The notes: generated from the letters alone by a model not told the origin. Numbered from the stretch's first letter, positions 32,665 through 42,278 are shown. The stretch: 52,212 bases of DNA from Bacteroidales bacterium (GCA_021158345.1 JAGGUV010000095.1:1-52212); one strand, 5' to 3'. Made by a program: numbers and translations.

Positions 32665-35328
32665 ATGGATATCAAGCAATTAATCAGATTATTCAAACAA
32701 CATTTCTTACTATTATTAATAGTTCCTATTATTCTTGCTGTTGCTGTATATTACTTAACAAAAAATCAAGGTAAAAAATATACATCTAATACAATAGTAT
32801 ATACAGGATTTGCTTCAGGATATTCCATAGAATCTACAGATAGAAGAAATATTGACTATTTTAGTATAAATATGCAGTTTGATAATTTAATAAATATAAT
32901 TAAATCACGTCAAACTATTGAAAATACTGCTATACGTTTATTAGCACAAGATCTCTCATTGGAACATCCCGATCCTGAATTTATCTCTAAAAAATCATAT
33001 AAAGAATTACAAAGAATTGTTCCCGAAGAAGTTAAGGACCTTGTTGTAAAAAACAACAGATCTGGACAGGAAAGAAAAAAAGCCGAACAAATAAATTTGC
33101 TTGAAGAACAAATTCATAAACTCGAAAATCAATTATCTGATAAAAAAGAAAAAATAGATAAAGTTAAAAATAATGAACAGTTAAGTAATAATAACACTCA
33201 AACCGAAATAGAAACTAAATCTGAAAATAATTTTATTTTTCATACGGTTCAGCCCGGGGAGTCAATCTCTTTGATAGCAAGTAAATATGGCGTTTCCATT
33301 GGAGAATTAAAATATTTGAATCATCTTACTTCTGATCAAATAGCAGAAGGGGAAAAATTAATAATTGCATATTCGCCTGTTAAAATCAAAAAAAGCCCGA
33401 AAACTGAAGATAAAACAAAAACACCACAGATAATATATTCTGAAAAAAAAATACTGCCTGATTATATTTCTATGTCTGATTATGAAAAAACTGTAAAAAA
33501 TTTAACTGAATATTATCATCAAAATGACACAAATTTTGTTTATGAACTTTTAAATTATGATCATAAACATTATAGTATTAAAGCTATTTCAGCAAATGCA
33601 AAAATATATAGAATAAGTAATTCGGACTTAGTGAGAGTTAGCTACACACTGGATGATCCGGGAATCTGTCAACAAACTCTAAAATTACTTACAGAAGTTT
33701 TTATTTTAAATTACAAATTTTTAAAAGAAGTTCAAACAGATGCCGTATTAAATTATTTTCAGGAGCAAGTAGCAGCAGCAAATAAAAGACTAAAAGATGC
33801 CGAAGATAGACTTTTAAAATTCAATCAAGATAATAATATTATTAACTATTACGAACAAAGTAAATATATTGCAGTACAAAAAGAAGATTTAGATAAATAT
33901 TATCAAGACGAACAAATACGATTATCTTCTGCAGCAGCAGCATTAAAAAAAATAGAAAGCAAACTTACAGTTAAAGACAGCATTTATTTAAAAAGTGATG
34001 AGATAAGTAAAAACCGTGACAAGCTTTCAGCAATATCCGAGAAAATTATTATTAATGAAATATCTAACAATAATGACCCTCTGGAAATTCAAAAATTAAA
34101 GAAATTACAAGAAAACTCAGAAAAAATAAAAAATAAAATTAAAGAATACGTTGATCAGCTTTATTTATATTCAAATACAACCGAGGGTATTCCAATAAAA
34201 GATTTACTTACAAATTGGTTAAAAAATGCTTTAACATACGAAGAAGCTAAAGCAAGTTTAAGAGTATTAAGTGGAAGAAAATTAGATTTTCTGAAAACAT
34301 ATCAAATATTTGCACCTTTAGGAGCAACTCTAAAACGTATTGAAAGAGAAATAAGTATTGAAGAAAAATCATATCTCGAAAATTTAAGAAGTCTGAACCT
34401 TGCCAAAATGAAACAGCAAAACCTGGCTATGTCTTCTAATATGAAAATTGTTGATGAGCCTTATTTCCCTATTGCTGCTAATCCTTCTAAAACAAAATTA
34501 TTAATTCTTCTTGCAGCTTTTGCCGGTTTTATAATTATTGCATTTATTATTTTATTATTAGAATATACTGATACATCAATCAGAACACCTGAACATGTTG
34601 AAAAATTAACTAAGCTAAAACTTGCAGGTGCATATCCTTTTATTAATGATGAATTTGATGATAAACTAAACAATATTTCCGACAGATTAATTGAGATGAT
34701 TATTCAGAATATTTATCTTAAGCTAATTTATAAATCTAATAATCATCATGAGAAACCTTTTTTAATATTAGTTTTTAGCACACAAGACCAAACCGGAAAA
34801 ACTTACATAACTAATAAAATCATTAAAGCCCTTCAAAACACAGGCGAAAAAACTCTTTATTTAAACTATACAAAAAATAAACTCAACAATATCTCAGAGA
34901 ACAATAATCATAAAATAACTTATACTCTAAATAATAAATTTTATGAAACGAAAAATATTGGCGATTTATTTAATAAAAAATCTATCAGAGAAAAAAATTA
35001 TCACTATGATTATATCTTTGTTGAAATACCTTCATTGATATTCAATCCAATACCTATTGATTTGATGAGTTCTATTGATTTACCTATATTATTTGTAAGT
35101 GCTAATCATCATTGGAGAAAAGCAGATATTTCCGCATTAAATATTTTACAAGATGTTTCTTTAGAAAAGCCACTTTTAGTGCTTAATAATACGGAATTAT
35201 TTGCTTTAGAAGACGTTATCACCAAAATACCACAAAAAAGCAAAACATTTAAAACAATAAAAAATATTTTAACGTTCCCATTTAAAATAAGGGTTAATTT
35301 TGGAATTGATAAAAGAGAAAATAAATGA
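32665..35328 (+). CDS. Wzz-type polysaccharide co-polymerase with LysM domain and degenerate kinase domain
   Basis: Large 887-residue inner-membrane protein, likely controlling chain length and coupling export. N-terminal helix (about 11-33, FLLLLIVPIILAVAVYYL) precedes the Wzz domain. A LysM module, FHTVQPGESISLIASKYG to NHLTSDQIAEGEKLII (about 190-233, bases 33232-33375), is inserted in the periplasmic region after a coiled coil. A long helical coiled-coil section (about 360-610) leads to a second membrane helix (about 613-635). The C-terminal cytoplasmic part (about 680-887) looks like a bacterial tyrosine-kinase domain. However, Walker A is modified (STQDQTGKTY), Walker A' is not recognisable, Walker B ends in Glu (YDYIFVEIPS), and no C-terminal Tyr cluster is present. 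The kinase is probably inactive. It overlaps the flippase gene by 4 bases. Confidence 0.82.
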   Translation: MDIKQLIRLFKQHFLLLLIVPIILAVAVYYLTKNQGKKYTSNTIVYTGFASGYSIESTDRRNIDYFSINMQFDNLINIIKSRQTIENTAIRLLAQDLSLEHPDPEFISKKSYKELQRIVPEEVKDLVVKNNRSGQERKKAEQINLLEEQIHKLENQLSDKKEKIDKVKNNEQLSNNNTQTEIETKSENNFIFHTVQPGESISLIASKYGVSIGELKYLNHLTSDQIAEGEKLIIAYSPVKIKKSPKTEDKTKTPQIIYSEKKILPDYISMSDYEKTVKNLTEYYHQNDTNFVYELLNYDHKHYSIKAISANAKIYRISNSDLVRVSYTLDDPGICQQTLKLLTEVFILNYKFLKEVQTDAVLNYFQEQVAAANKRLKDAEDRLLKFNQDNNIINYYEQSKYIAVQKEDLDKYYQDEQIRLSSAAAALKKIESKLTVKDSIYLKSDEISKNRDKLSAISEKIIINEISNNNDPLEIQKLKKLQENSEKIKNKIKEYVDQLYLYSNTTEGIPIKDLLTNWLKNALTYEEAKASLRVLSGRKLDFLKTYQIFAPLGATLKRIEREISIEEKSYLENLRSLNLAKMKQQNLAMSSNMKIVDEPYFPIAANPSKTKLLILLAAFAGFIIIAFIILLLEYTDTSIRTPEHVEKLTKLKLAGAYPFINDEFDDKLNNISDRLIEMIIQNIYLKLIYKSNNHHEKPFLILVFSTQDQTGKTYITNKIIKALQNTGEKTLYLNYTKNKLNNISENNNHKITYTLNNKFYETKNIGDLFNKKSIREKNYHYDYIFVEIPSLIFNPIPIDLMSSIDLPILFVSANHHWRKADISALNILQDVSLEKPLLVLNNTELFALEDVITKIPQKSKTFKTIKNILTFPFKIRVNFGIDKRENK

Positions 35329-36701
35329 CCAATTTATTAAAAAAAACTTTATCAAACAATAATATTCTATCCCTTTCGAGTAATGTGTTTGTTGCAGTGT
35401 TTGGATTAATAAGTTTTATTTTATTAACACGAACATTAAAGCAAGATATATTTGGAGAATGGGTATTATTTATTACAGCATCAAATTTTATTGAGATGCT
35501 ACGTTTTGGAATTACACGTACTGCAATAATTCGTTTTTTGTCGGGCGTCAAAGGAGAAGAAAAACAAAAATTTATTGGGTCCAACTGGGTAATCGGTTTA
35601 ATAATTACTTTAATACTAATTTCAATAATCTGGATTTCACTTTTATTATTCCCAGAAACTATTAAACAATCAGGATATAATTTATTTTTCACATGGTATC
35701 CTATTCTTGCAATAATCAATATGCCATTCAACAATGCTTTATCAATATTACAGGCAGATCAAAAATTTAATAAAATTCTCATTATTCGTTTAATTAATGT
35801 TGGCACATTCGTTATATTTCTAATTTTTAATTTATTATTTATAAAATGGGGAATAATTAATATCCTTTATTCATATTTAACAATTAATCTTTTTACTTCG
35901 CTTATTTGTATTTTATTTAAATGGGCAGGATTAAAATATATTTTTAAAGCAACGCGAGCCACTAATAAAATTATATTAAATTTCGGTAAATATACAACAG
36001 GTACTCTCATAGGCAGTAATCTGCTCAAAAGCTCCGACTCATTTATTATAGGATTAAGTCCAATTCTTGGCACAACAGGGGTTGCTCTTTATAGTATTCC
36101 TCTTAAACTCACAGAAATACTCGAAATACCTATACGTAGTTTTATTGCCACAGCTTTTCCAATTATGTCTAAAGCCAGCATAGAAAATAAAATTAATGAG
36201 GTTAAAAAAACTTATTACACATATTCCGGTGCAACTTTTTTTCTCCTACTCCCAATTATTATTATCTGTATTATTTTTGCAGAAAAATTAGTTGTATTTT
36301 TAGGTGGTGAAAGCTATGCTGAAACTGCCAATATTTTCAGAGTGTTCTGTATTTACGGTCTTTTTCTACCTCTTGATAAATTTACAGGCGTTACATTAGA
36401 CAGTATTAACAGACCTAAAAAAAACTTTTTCAAAGTTATTTATATGACTTCTGCAAATATTATTGGCGATCTTGTTGCTGTATTTGTTCTCATCAAAATT
36501 TTTCCTAATTTAAACAATATTTCATTGCTCATTTCTGTCTCAGCAGTTACTGTTGTTATGATACTTGTTGGACTTTTTGTTGGTTTTAAATATCTTAATA
36601 AAGAAATAAATATTAATTTTAAAAATAATTTTAAATATGGGATTAAATTTTATAAAAATCTTTTAAGTAAAATTTCATTTTTTAATCCCAAGAATTATTA
36701 A
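35325..36701 (+). CDS. Wzx-type oligosaccharide flippase
   Basis: Inner-membrane protein of 458 residues and about 12-14 hydrophobic helices, in the MATE/MOP flippase superfamily, which moves lipid-linked oligosaccharide repeat units to the periplasmic face. Helices start near VFVAVFGLISFILLTRTL (about 22-39), with the family feature FGEWVLFITASNFIEMLRFGI (core GEWVLFITASNFIEM) and GTLIGSNLLKSSDSFIIG (about 226-243). Its ATG overlaps the co-polymerase stop (ATGA at 35325), indicating translational coupling. Two genes further on come the ligase/polymerase and the glycosyltransferases, as in Wzx/Wzy pathways. Confidence 0.88.
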   Translation: MTNLLKKTLSNNNILSLSSNVFVAVFGLISFILLTRTLKQDIFGEWVLFITASNFIEMLRFGITRTAIIRFLSGVKGEEKQKFIGSNWVIGLIITLILISIIWISLLLFPETIKQSGYNLFFTWYPILAIINMPFNNALSILQADQKFNKILIIRLINVGTFVIFLIFNLLFIKWGIINILYSYLTINLFTSLICILFKWAGLKYIFKATRATNKIILNFGKYTTGTLIGSNLLKSSDSFIIGLSPILGTTGVALYSIPLKLTEILEIPIRSFIATAFPIMSKASIENKINEVKKTYYTYSGATFFLLLPIIIICIIFAEKLVVFLGGESYAETANIFRVFCIYGLFLPLDKFTGVTLDSINRPKKNFFKVIYMTSANIIGDLVAVFVLIKIFPNLNNISLLISVSAVTVVMILVGLFVGFKYLNKEININFKNNFKYGIKFYKNLLSKISFFNPKNY

Positions 36702-36726
36702 TTTTATATTAATAAATATTTTATTA

Positions 36727-38190
36727 ATGTTAAATAAATATAAACAATATTCTGGTTCATTAATACTTAAAAAACCTCTGGTATTATTAATACTGTTTGC
36801 AGCAGTAATACTAATAGCTTTATTAATATCATACGGGGGTATAAAGATTACTATTGCCCTTTTGTTTCTACCGTTTATTATAGTGTATTTTAATTTTTTT
36901 TTTAAAATTCCTGCAATAGGTTTAATATCAGTGTTAATATTTGCCTTTACTGCCATAGGTTTAAACAGATATATTTTAAATGTCCCCCTTGGACTTAGTA
37001 TAGATGTTTTTTTAGTATTAACATATATTGCCTTATTTTTTAAATTATTTTATGAAAAAGAAAAATGGGCATTAATAAAAAATGACCTTTCTTTAATAGC
37101 ATTAATATGGTTTATATATGGATTATTAGAATTTTTTAATCCTTTAGCATTAAGCAAATTAGCATGGCTTTACGCTATGCGTGGTATGTCATTATATTTT
37201 TTGTTAACAATACCACTTGCATATCTTCTATTTAACGATTTTAAATATTTAAAAAATTTTCTATATATATGGGCATTTTTCTCAATACTTGCCACATTAA
37301 AAGGCTGCATGCAGCTATATTATAAACCTGACTATGCAGAGCAACGCTGGCTTGATGCCGGAGGAGGTATTACACATATATTATTTGGCGAACTCAGGGT
37401 CTTTTCTTTTTACAGTGATGCAGGTCAATTTGGTGCTGCTCAGGGACAAGCTGGTATTGTTGGTACTATTGTAGCATTAAATTCAAAAAAGATAAAAAAT
37501 AAAATAATTTTTGGATTAATGGGTCTTGCAGGTTTTTATGGTATGATTATATCAGGGACAAGAGGAGCCATGATAGTACCAATGTTTGGTGCTTTTTTAT
37601 ATCTTATTCATAGAAAAAATATAAAGACCTTAGCTATTGGTCTTTTAATAATGGCAGCCGTTTTTGTATTTTTCAGATATACATGGATAGGTCAAAGTAA
37701 TTCCCAAATAAGAAGGATGAGAACAGGCTTTAGACCAACAGATGATATCTCACTACAAGTAAGACTTAATAATAGAAAAATATTAAAAGCGTATCTTGCT
37801 GACAAGCCTTTTGGTGGTGGCATTGGAAGTGCAGGTGACTGGGGTAGAAGATTCTCTCCTCAAGGCTTTCTTGCTAATGTGCCTACTGATAGTTGGTATG
37901 TTCAAATATGGGCTGAACAAGGTATTGTTGGCCTTGTTCTTTATCTTTCGCTTATGATTTATATTCTTATTAAAGGCTCTTTTCTTATAATGTTCAAAAT
38001 CAACCACCCCATATTATTTGGCATTTCCAGTGCCCTTTTATGTGGCATCTTTGGAAGCCTGGGCGCCAGCTATGGTAATGGTGTATTTGGGCAATTACCC
38101 AGCGGAATATTAAATTATTTAAGCATGGCTTTTATTTTTATGGCTCCGCAATTTGACAAAAGATTAAATACTAAAAATATTATTTTTTAA
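36727..38190 (+). CDS. O-antigen ligase / polymerase family protein (WaaL/Wzy-like)
   Basis: Inner-membrane protein of 487 residues with about 11 helices. The Wzy_C (O-antigen ligase) domain is seen in the large periplasmic loop and following helix: GTRGAMIVPMFGAFLYLIHR (about 278-297), the loop with RRMRTGFRPTDDISLQVRLN and the conserved Trp-rich segment PTDSWYVQIWAEQGIVGLVL (core SWYVQIWAEQGIVG, about 386-399). It would polymerise or transfer the flipped repeat units to an acceptor. Which of polymerase or ligase it is cannot be decided from sequence. It sits 25 bases after the flippase and 64 bases before cysQ. Confidence 0.87.
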   Translation: MLNKYKQYSGSLILKKPLVLLILFAAVILIALLISYGGIKITIALLFLPFIIVYFNFFFKIPAIGLISVLIFAFTAIGLNRYILNVPLGLSIDVFLVLTYIALFFKLFYEKEKWALIKNDLSLIALIWFIYGLLEFFNPLALSKLAWLYAMRGMSLYFLLTIPLAYLLFNDFKYLKNFLYIWAFFSILATLKGCMQLYYKPDYAEQRWLDAGGGITHILFGELRVFSFYSDAGQFGAAQGQAGIVGTIVALNSKKIKNKIIFGLMGLAGFYGMIISGTRGAMIVPMFGAFLYLIHRKNIKTLAIGLLIMAAVFVFFRYTWIGQSNSQIRRMRTGFRPTDDISLQVRLNNRKILKAYLADKPFGGGIGSAGDWGRRFSPQGFLANVPTDSWYVQIWAEQGIVGLVLYLSLMIYILIKGSFLIMFKINHPILFGISSALLCGIFGSLGASYGNGVFGQLPSGILNYLSMAFIFMAPQFDKRLNTKNIIF

Positions 38191-38254
38191 TCTTCTCTTA
38201 TTCTACCTTTGCTAATCAATAATTTTTTTTTATTTTTACTTATATTTTTTTTCT

Positions 38255-39055
38255 ATGGTAATTAATAATAACATTCTATTAAAAACAGCTTTAACTGCCT
38301 CATATAAGGCAGCCTGTTCAATTTTGAAAATATATAACTCTGACTTTAATTTTGAACTTAAAAAAGATAATAGTCCTATTACTTTAGCTGATAAAGAATC
38401 AAATATTATTATTACTGATATTTTAAAAACCACTAATATCCCTATTATTAGCGAAGAATCAAAAAAAATACCATATGATATCAGAAAAAATTATGAATAT
38501 ACCTGGATTGTTGATCCTTTAGATGGAACAAAAGAATTTATTAAAAGAAATGGAGAGTTTGCAATAAACATTGCATTAGCACATAAAGGAAATGTAATTA
38601 TTGGAGTAATATGTGTACCTTATTTAAATATAATTTATTTTGCATCAAATAATATTGGTTCTTATAAACTTAATAATTTTAAATTATATGATATTCCAAA
38701 TATAAGTCTTGATGAAATTATTAAATCATCAAAAAAACTACCTTTAAAAAGTAACAAAGAAAAAATTATACTTTGTAGTAACTCGCATTTAAATAATGAA
38801 ACTAAAAATTTTATTGAAAAATTATCTGATAAAAATTATAAAATAATAAAAAAAGGCAGTTCAATAAAATTTGGGATAATTGCAGAAGGCAAAGCAGATA
38901 TTTATCCAAGATTATCACCAACAATGGAATGGGACACTGCTGCCGGTCAGATAATTGTAGAGCAAACCGGGAAAAAAATTCTTAATTTCAACACAAGAGA
39001 AACATTAAAATATAATAAAAAAGATTTAAAAAACCCTAGTTTTATAATTGAATAA
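38255..39055 (+). CDS. cysQ: CysQ-like 3'(2'),5'-bisphosphate nucleotidase
   Basis: Inositol-monophosphatase-superfamily phosphatase, 266 residues, which removes phosphate from adenosine 3',5'-bisphosphate (PAP), a by-product of sulfate activation and sulfotransferase reactions. The metal site is visible as Glu in PIISEESKK and the loop WIVDPLDGTKEFIKRNGEFA (about 85-104), with MEWDTAAGQIIVEQTG near the C-terminus (about 228-243). Its place within a polysaccharide operon raises the possibility of sulfated sugars, but no sulfotransferase is visible in the window, so that remains conjecture. It is 11 bases upstream of the first GT2. Confidence 0.9.
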   Translation: MVINNNILLKTALTASYKAACSILKIYNSDFNFELKKDNSPITLADKESNIIITDILKTTNIPIISEESKKIPYDIRKNYEYTWIVDPLDGTKEFIKRNGEFAINIALAHKGNVIIGVICVPYLNIIYFASNNIGSYKLNNFKLYDIPNISLDEIIKSSKKLPLKSNKEKIILCSNSHLNNETKNFIEKLSDKNYKIIKKGSSIKFGIIAEGKADIYPRLSPTMEWDTAAGQIIVEQTGKKILNFNTRETLKYNKKDLKNPSFIIE

Positions 39056-39066
39056 TTTTTATTATT

Positions 39067-39996
39067 ATGAGTAAAAACAATACATATCCATTAGTTTCAA
39101 TAATTACCATTAATTATGACCATCCTGAAGTAACATGTGATCTTCTTGAATCATTAAAAAAAATAACCTATCCTAATATTGAAATAATTGTGATTGATAA
39201 TGCCTCACCAAATGACGATCCTTCAATTATAAAAGAAAAATATCCTGAAATAATTTTTATTCAAAATAAAAAAAATTATGGCTTTGCAGTTGGTAATAAT
39301 ATTGGAATAAAAAAAGCAAAAGGTAAATATATTTTACTGTTAAACAATGATACTGTTGTTGATGAAAAATTTTTAGAGCCTTTAGTATTAAAATGTGAAT
39401 CGGATAAATCAATTGGAGCAGTAAGTCCGAAAATACGATTTCACTACTCTCCTGAAACAATACAATATGCTGGATTAACTCCAATTAATTCATATACTGT
39501 AAGAAGTAAAGGCATAGGATTTGGTGAGAAAGACAGAGGACAATATGAAGAAGACAGGATAACAGCCTATGCTCATGGTGCTGCTATGCTTTTCCCAAAA
39601 GAAATCCTAAAAAAAGTTGGTATGATGTCTGATATTTTCTTCTTGTATTACGAAGAACTGGATTGGGGTTACAGACTAAGACAAGCAGGATATAAAATTT
39701 ATTACGTGCATAATTCTCTTATTTATCATAAAGAATCAATGTCAACAGGGAAATTAAGTCCTTTTAAAATTTATTATCTCAACAGAAGCAGAATTTTGTA
39801 TATGCGTAGAAATATTCATGGAATAAAATTTGTCATTGGTTTATTTTTTCAATTATTTTTTTCAATACCAAAAAATGCTTTATTTTATCTTTTAAAAGGA
39901 AAATATAAATTATGTTTTGCTTACTTCAGAGCTATTTTTTGGCATATAAAAAATATTTTTAACAAAAAAATACATGAAAATATTTATTACAAATAA
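39067..39996 (+). CDS. Family 2 glycosyltransferase (first of a tandem pair)
   Basis: Cytoplasmic-face glycosyltransferase of 309 residues, resembling rhamnosyl-transferase WbbL-type GT2 enzymes. The GT-A fold is clear: VSIITINYDHPEVTCDLLES core (about 10-29), the nucleotide-binding stretch PNIEIIVIDNAS, metal site LLLNNDTVVDEKFL (about 95-108) and the acceptor-side motif AAMLFPKEILKKVGMMSD with FFLYYEELDWGYRLRQAGYK core (about 195-214). The C-terminal hydrophobic helix (about 258-280) anchors it to the membrane. It is very similar to the next gene, with matching motifs throughout, and they are separated by 6 bases. Confidence 0.92.
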   Translation: MSKNNTYPLVSIITINYDHPEVTCDLLESLKKITYPNIEIIVIDNASPNDDPSIIKEKYPEIIFIQNKKNYGFAVGNNIGIKKAKGKYILLLNNDTVVDEKFLEPLVLKCESDKSIGAVSPKIRFHYSPETIQYAGLTPINSYTVRSKGIGFGEKDRGQYEEDRITAYAHGAAMLFPKEILKKVGMMSDIFFLYYEELDWGYRLRQAGYKIYYVHNSLIYHKESMSTGKLSPFKIYYLNRSRILYMRRNIHGIKFVIGLFFQLFFSIPKNALFYLLKGKYKLCFAYFRAIFWHIKNIFNKKIHENIYYK

Positions 39997-40002
39997 TTTT
40001 CA

Positions 40003-40938
40003 ATGGTAAGAAAAAAAAGAAAAAAATATTATCCTCTTGTATCAATTGTTACAGTTAATTACAACAATTCAAAAGACACTTGTGAATTAATTGAATCACT
40101 TAATAAAATCACATACCCAAATATTGAAATAATTGTTGTGGATAATGCTTCAAAAGAAGACAACCCTATAAATATAAAATATAAACATCCAAATATTGTT
40201 TTCATACAAAATCCTATAAATTATGGATTTGCAGCAGGGAATAATTTTGGTATTATGAAAGCGAGAGGCAAATATGTTCTATTATTAAATAACGATACTA
40301 TTGTTGAGCCTAATTTTATGGAGCCTCTTATTGACAAGATGGAATCAGACGAAACAATAGGTGCTGTAAGTCCTAAATTAAGATATTATTACGATCCTAA
40401 AATAATTCAATATGCAGGCTATACACCTTTAAACAAATATACATTAAGAAATAATGCCATTGGTTGTCGCGAAAAGGATATTGGTCAATATGATGAAGAC
40501 AGGATAACCGCCTATGCTCATGGTGCAGCTATGATGGTTCCTATGAGCCTGATAAAAAAAATCGGAATGATGTCATATACTTTTTTCCTTTACTACGAAG
40601 AAGCAGACTGGTGTGTGAGGATTAAAAAAGCAGGATATAAAATCTATTATGTCCATAATTCTCTTGTTTATCATAAAGAATCTATGTCAACAGGAAAATT
40701 AAGTCCAATGAAAATATACTATTTAAACAGAAACCGCATAGTTTTTATGAGACGAAACATCACAGGAATAAATTTTTTAATTGCCTTACTCTACCAGATT
40801 TTAATAGCAATACCAAAAAATGCTTTCTCTTTTCTTTTAAAAGGGAAAGTAAAACTTTTTCTTGCTTATTACAGAGCTATTGGCTGGAATATTACAAATA
40901 TGTTTAATAAAGAAATTCATGAAAACCCAATGTTATAA
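40003..40938 (+). CDS. Family 2 glycosyltransferase (second of a tandem pair)
   Basis: Paralogue of the preceding gene, 311 residues, collinear throughout: VSIVTVNYNNSKDTCELIES core, IEIIVVDNASKED, LLLNNDTIVEPNFMEPLID, AHGAAMMVPMSLIKKIGMMS, FFLYYEEADWCVRIKKAGYK and the shared YHKESMSTGKLSP stretch. The catalytic NNDT and EE(A/L)DW residues are intact. Differences cluster in the first variable loop and in the region after residue 130, which would suit different donor or acceptor sugars (inference). The tandem copy most likely arose by duplication. It ends 15 bases before the third glycosyltransferase. Confidence 0.92.
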   Translation: MVRKKRKKYYPLVSIVTVNYNNSKDTCELIESLNKITYPNIEIIVVDNASKEDNPINIKYKHPNIVFIQNPINYGFAAGNNFGIMKARGKYVLLLNNDTIVEPNFMEPLIDKMESDETIGAVSPKLRYYYDPKIIQYAGYTPLNKYTLRNNAIGCREKDIGQYDEDRITAYAHGAAMMVPMSLIKKIGMMSYTFFLYYEEADWCVRIKKAGYKIYYVHNSLVYHKESMSTGKLSPMKIYYLNRNRIVFMRRNITGINFLIALLYQILIAIPKNAFSFLLKGKVKLFLAYYRAIGWNITNMFNKEIHENPML

Positions 40939-40953
40939 TTAATCCTATCTGCC

Positions 40954-42147
40954 ATGAAAACATTTTTTCAAATAATCAATATTATACAAATAATAATTTT
41001 TGTCTATCTTTCAATATCCAGTTTATACTTTTTTATTTTCTCTTTTGCAAGTTTATTTACTAGGAAGAAAACATTTCCAAAATCAGAAAAAAAATTAAAA
41101 TTCGCAATTTTAATTCCAGGATACAAAGAAGATAATGTGATAGTTGATGTTGCTAAAAATGCTTTAAAACAAAATTATCCTCACAATTTATTTGACGTAG
41201 TTATTATTGCCGATTCTTTTAAAAGCGAAACATTAGCAGAACTTAAAAAATTGCCAATAATTACTATTGAAGTAGCATTTAAAAAAAGTACAAAATCAAA
41301 GGCATTAAACAAAGCAATGTCGCAGCTTACAAAAGATTATGATGTAGCAATAATTTTAGATGCAGACAACATCATGGAGCAGGACTTTATTGAAAAAATA
41401 AATAATGCAATGTTGGCAGGTAACACTATTATTCAGGGACACAGGACTGCAAAAAATTTAAATTCATCGTTTGCTATACTTGATGCAGTAAGTGAAGAAA
41501 TGAATAATAATATTTTCAGAAAAGGGCACAGAAATTTAGGTTTATCATCAGCAATTATCGGTTCGGGAATGGCTTTTAAATATGATTTTTTTAAAGCTCT
41601 TATGAAAAATATTACAGCTGTTGGAGGCTTTGACAAAGAAATTGAATTAAAAGTGTTGAAAGACAGATATAAAATTGAATATCTGGAAAATGCTTATGTT
41701 TATGATGAAAAAGTACAAAAGTCTGAAGTGTTTTCAAATCAAAGACGCAGATGGTTATCAGCACAAATACATTACTTTCGCAAAGACTTTCTTAATGCTT
41801 TGTGGCATCTTTTATCCAAAGGAAATATTGATTATTTCGACAAAGCATTACAATTTATTCTGCCACCACGAATACTTTTAATAGGAATATTATTTATTAT
41901 CTGCATTTTCTCATTATTTTTAAATCCTGTTAGTTTCACTATTGTGTGGCTAATAACTTTAACGGTTTGCATAATTACTTTTTTATTTTCTATTCCTAAA
42001 AAATTCTATAATTTAAAAACATTAAAAGCTATACTTTCTTTACCAAAAGGATTTATTTTAATGCTTTTATCACTATTAAATATAAAAGGAGCTAACAAAA
42101 AATTTATTCATACTGAACATAGTAATATTAATGAGGATAAAAAATAA
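40954..42147 (+). CDS. Membrane-bound family 2 glycosyltransferase
   Basis: Processive-looking GT2 of 397 residues. N-terminal helix (about 8-34), cytoplasmic GT-A domain with FAILIPGYKEDNVIVDVAKN core (about 49-68), the metal-binding DADN of VAIILDADNIMEQDFIEK (about 132-148), the acceptor motif GGFDKEIELKVLKD (about 222-235) and the QRRRWL motif (about 262-267), then two or three C-terminal helices (about 310-365). The QRRRW motif is shared with cellulose/hyaluronan synthase-like enzymes, though a single addition is also possible. It ends the co-directional polysaccharide block, followed by a bidirectional terminator at 42279. Confidence 0.9.
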   Translation: MKTFFQIINIIQIIIFVYLSISSLYFFIFSFASLFTRKKTFPKSEKKLKFAILIPGYKEDNVIVDVAKNALKQNYPHNLFDVVIIADSFKSETLAELKKLPIITIEVAFKKSTKSKALNKAMSQLTKDYDVAIILDADNIMEQDFIEKINNAMLAGNTIIQGHRTAKNLNSSFAILDAVSEEMNNNIFRKGHRNLGLSSAIIGSGMAFKYDFFKALMKNITAVGGFDKEIELKVLKDRYKIEYLENAYVYDEKVQKSEVFSNQRRRWLSAQIHYFRKDFLNALWHLLSKGNIDYFDKALQFILPPRILLIGILFIICIFSLFLNPVSFTIVWLITLTVCIITFLFSIPKKFYNLKTLKAILSLPKGFILMLLSLLNIKGANKKFIHTEHSNINEDKK

Positions 42148-42278
42148 ATTATATTAAGTTTTACTGATATTTTTAATGTATAATGAGGAATTATTATAGT
42201 AATGTGATATTGGTGTAACCAAATAATATTTTTTATCTGAAATTTAAAAGCAATTACAATATAAAGTATTAAAACAAA

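Noticed and set aside
38255-39055. cysQ as proof of a sulfated polysaccharide
   Set aside because: No sulfotransferase or sulfate-activation gene is in the window, and CysQ has general roles in sulfur metabolism.
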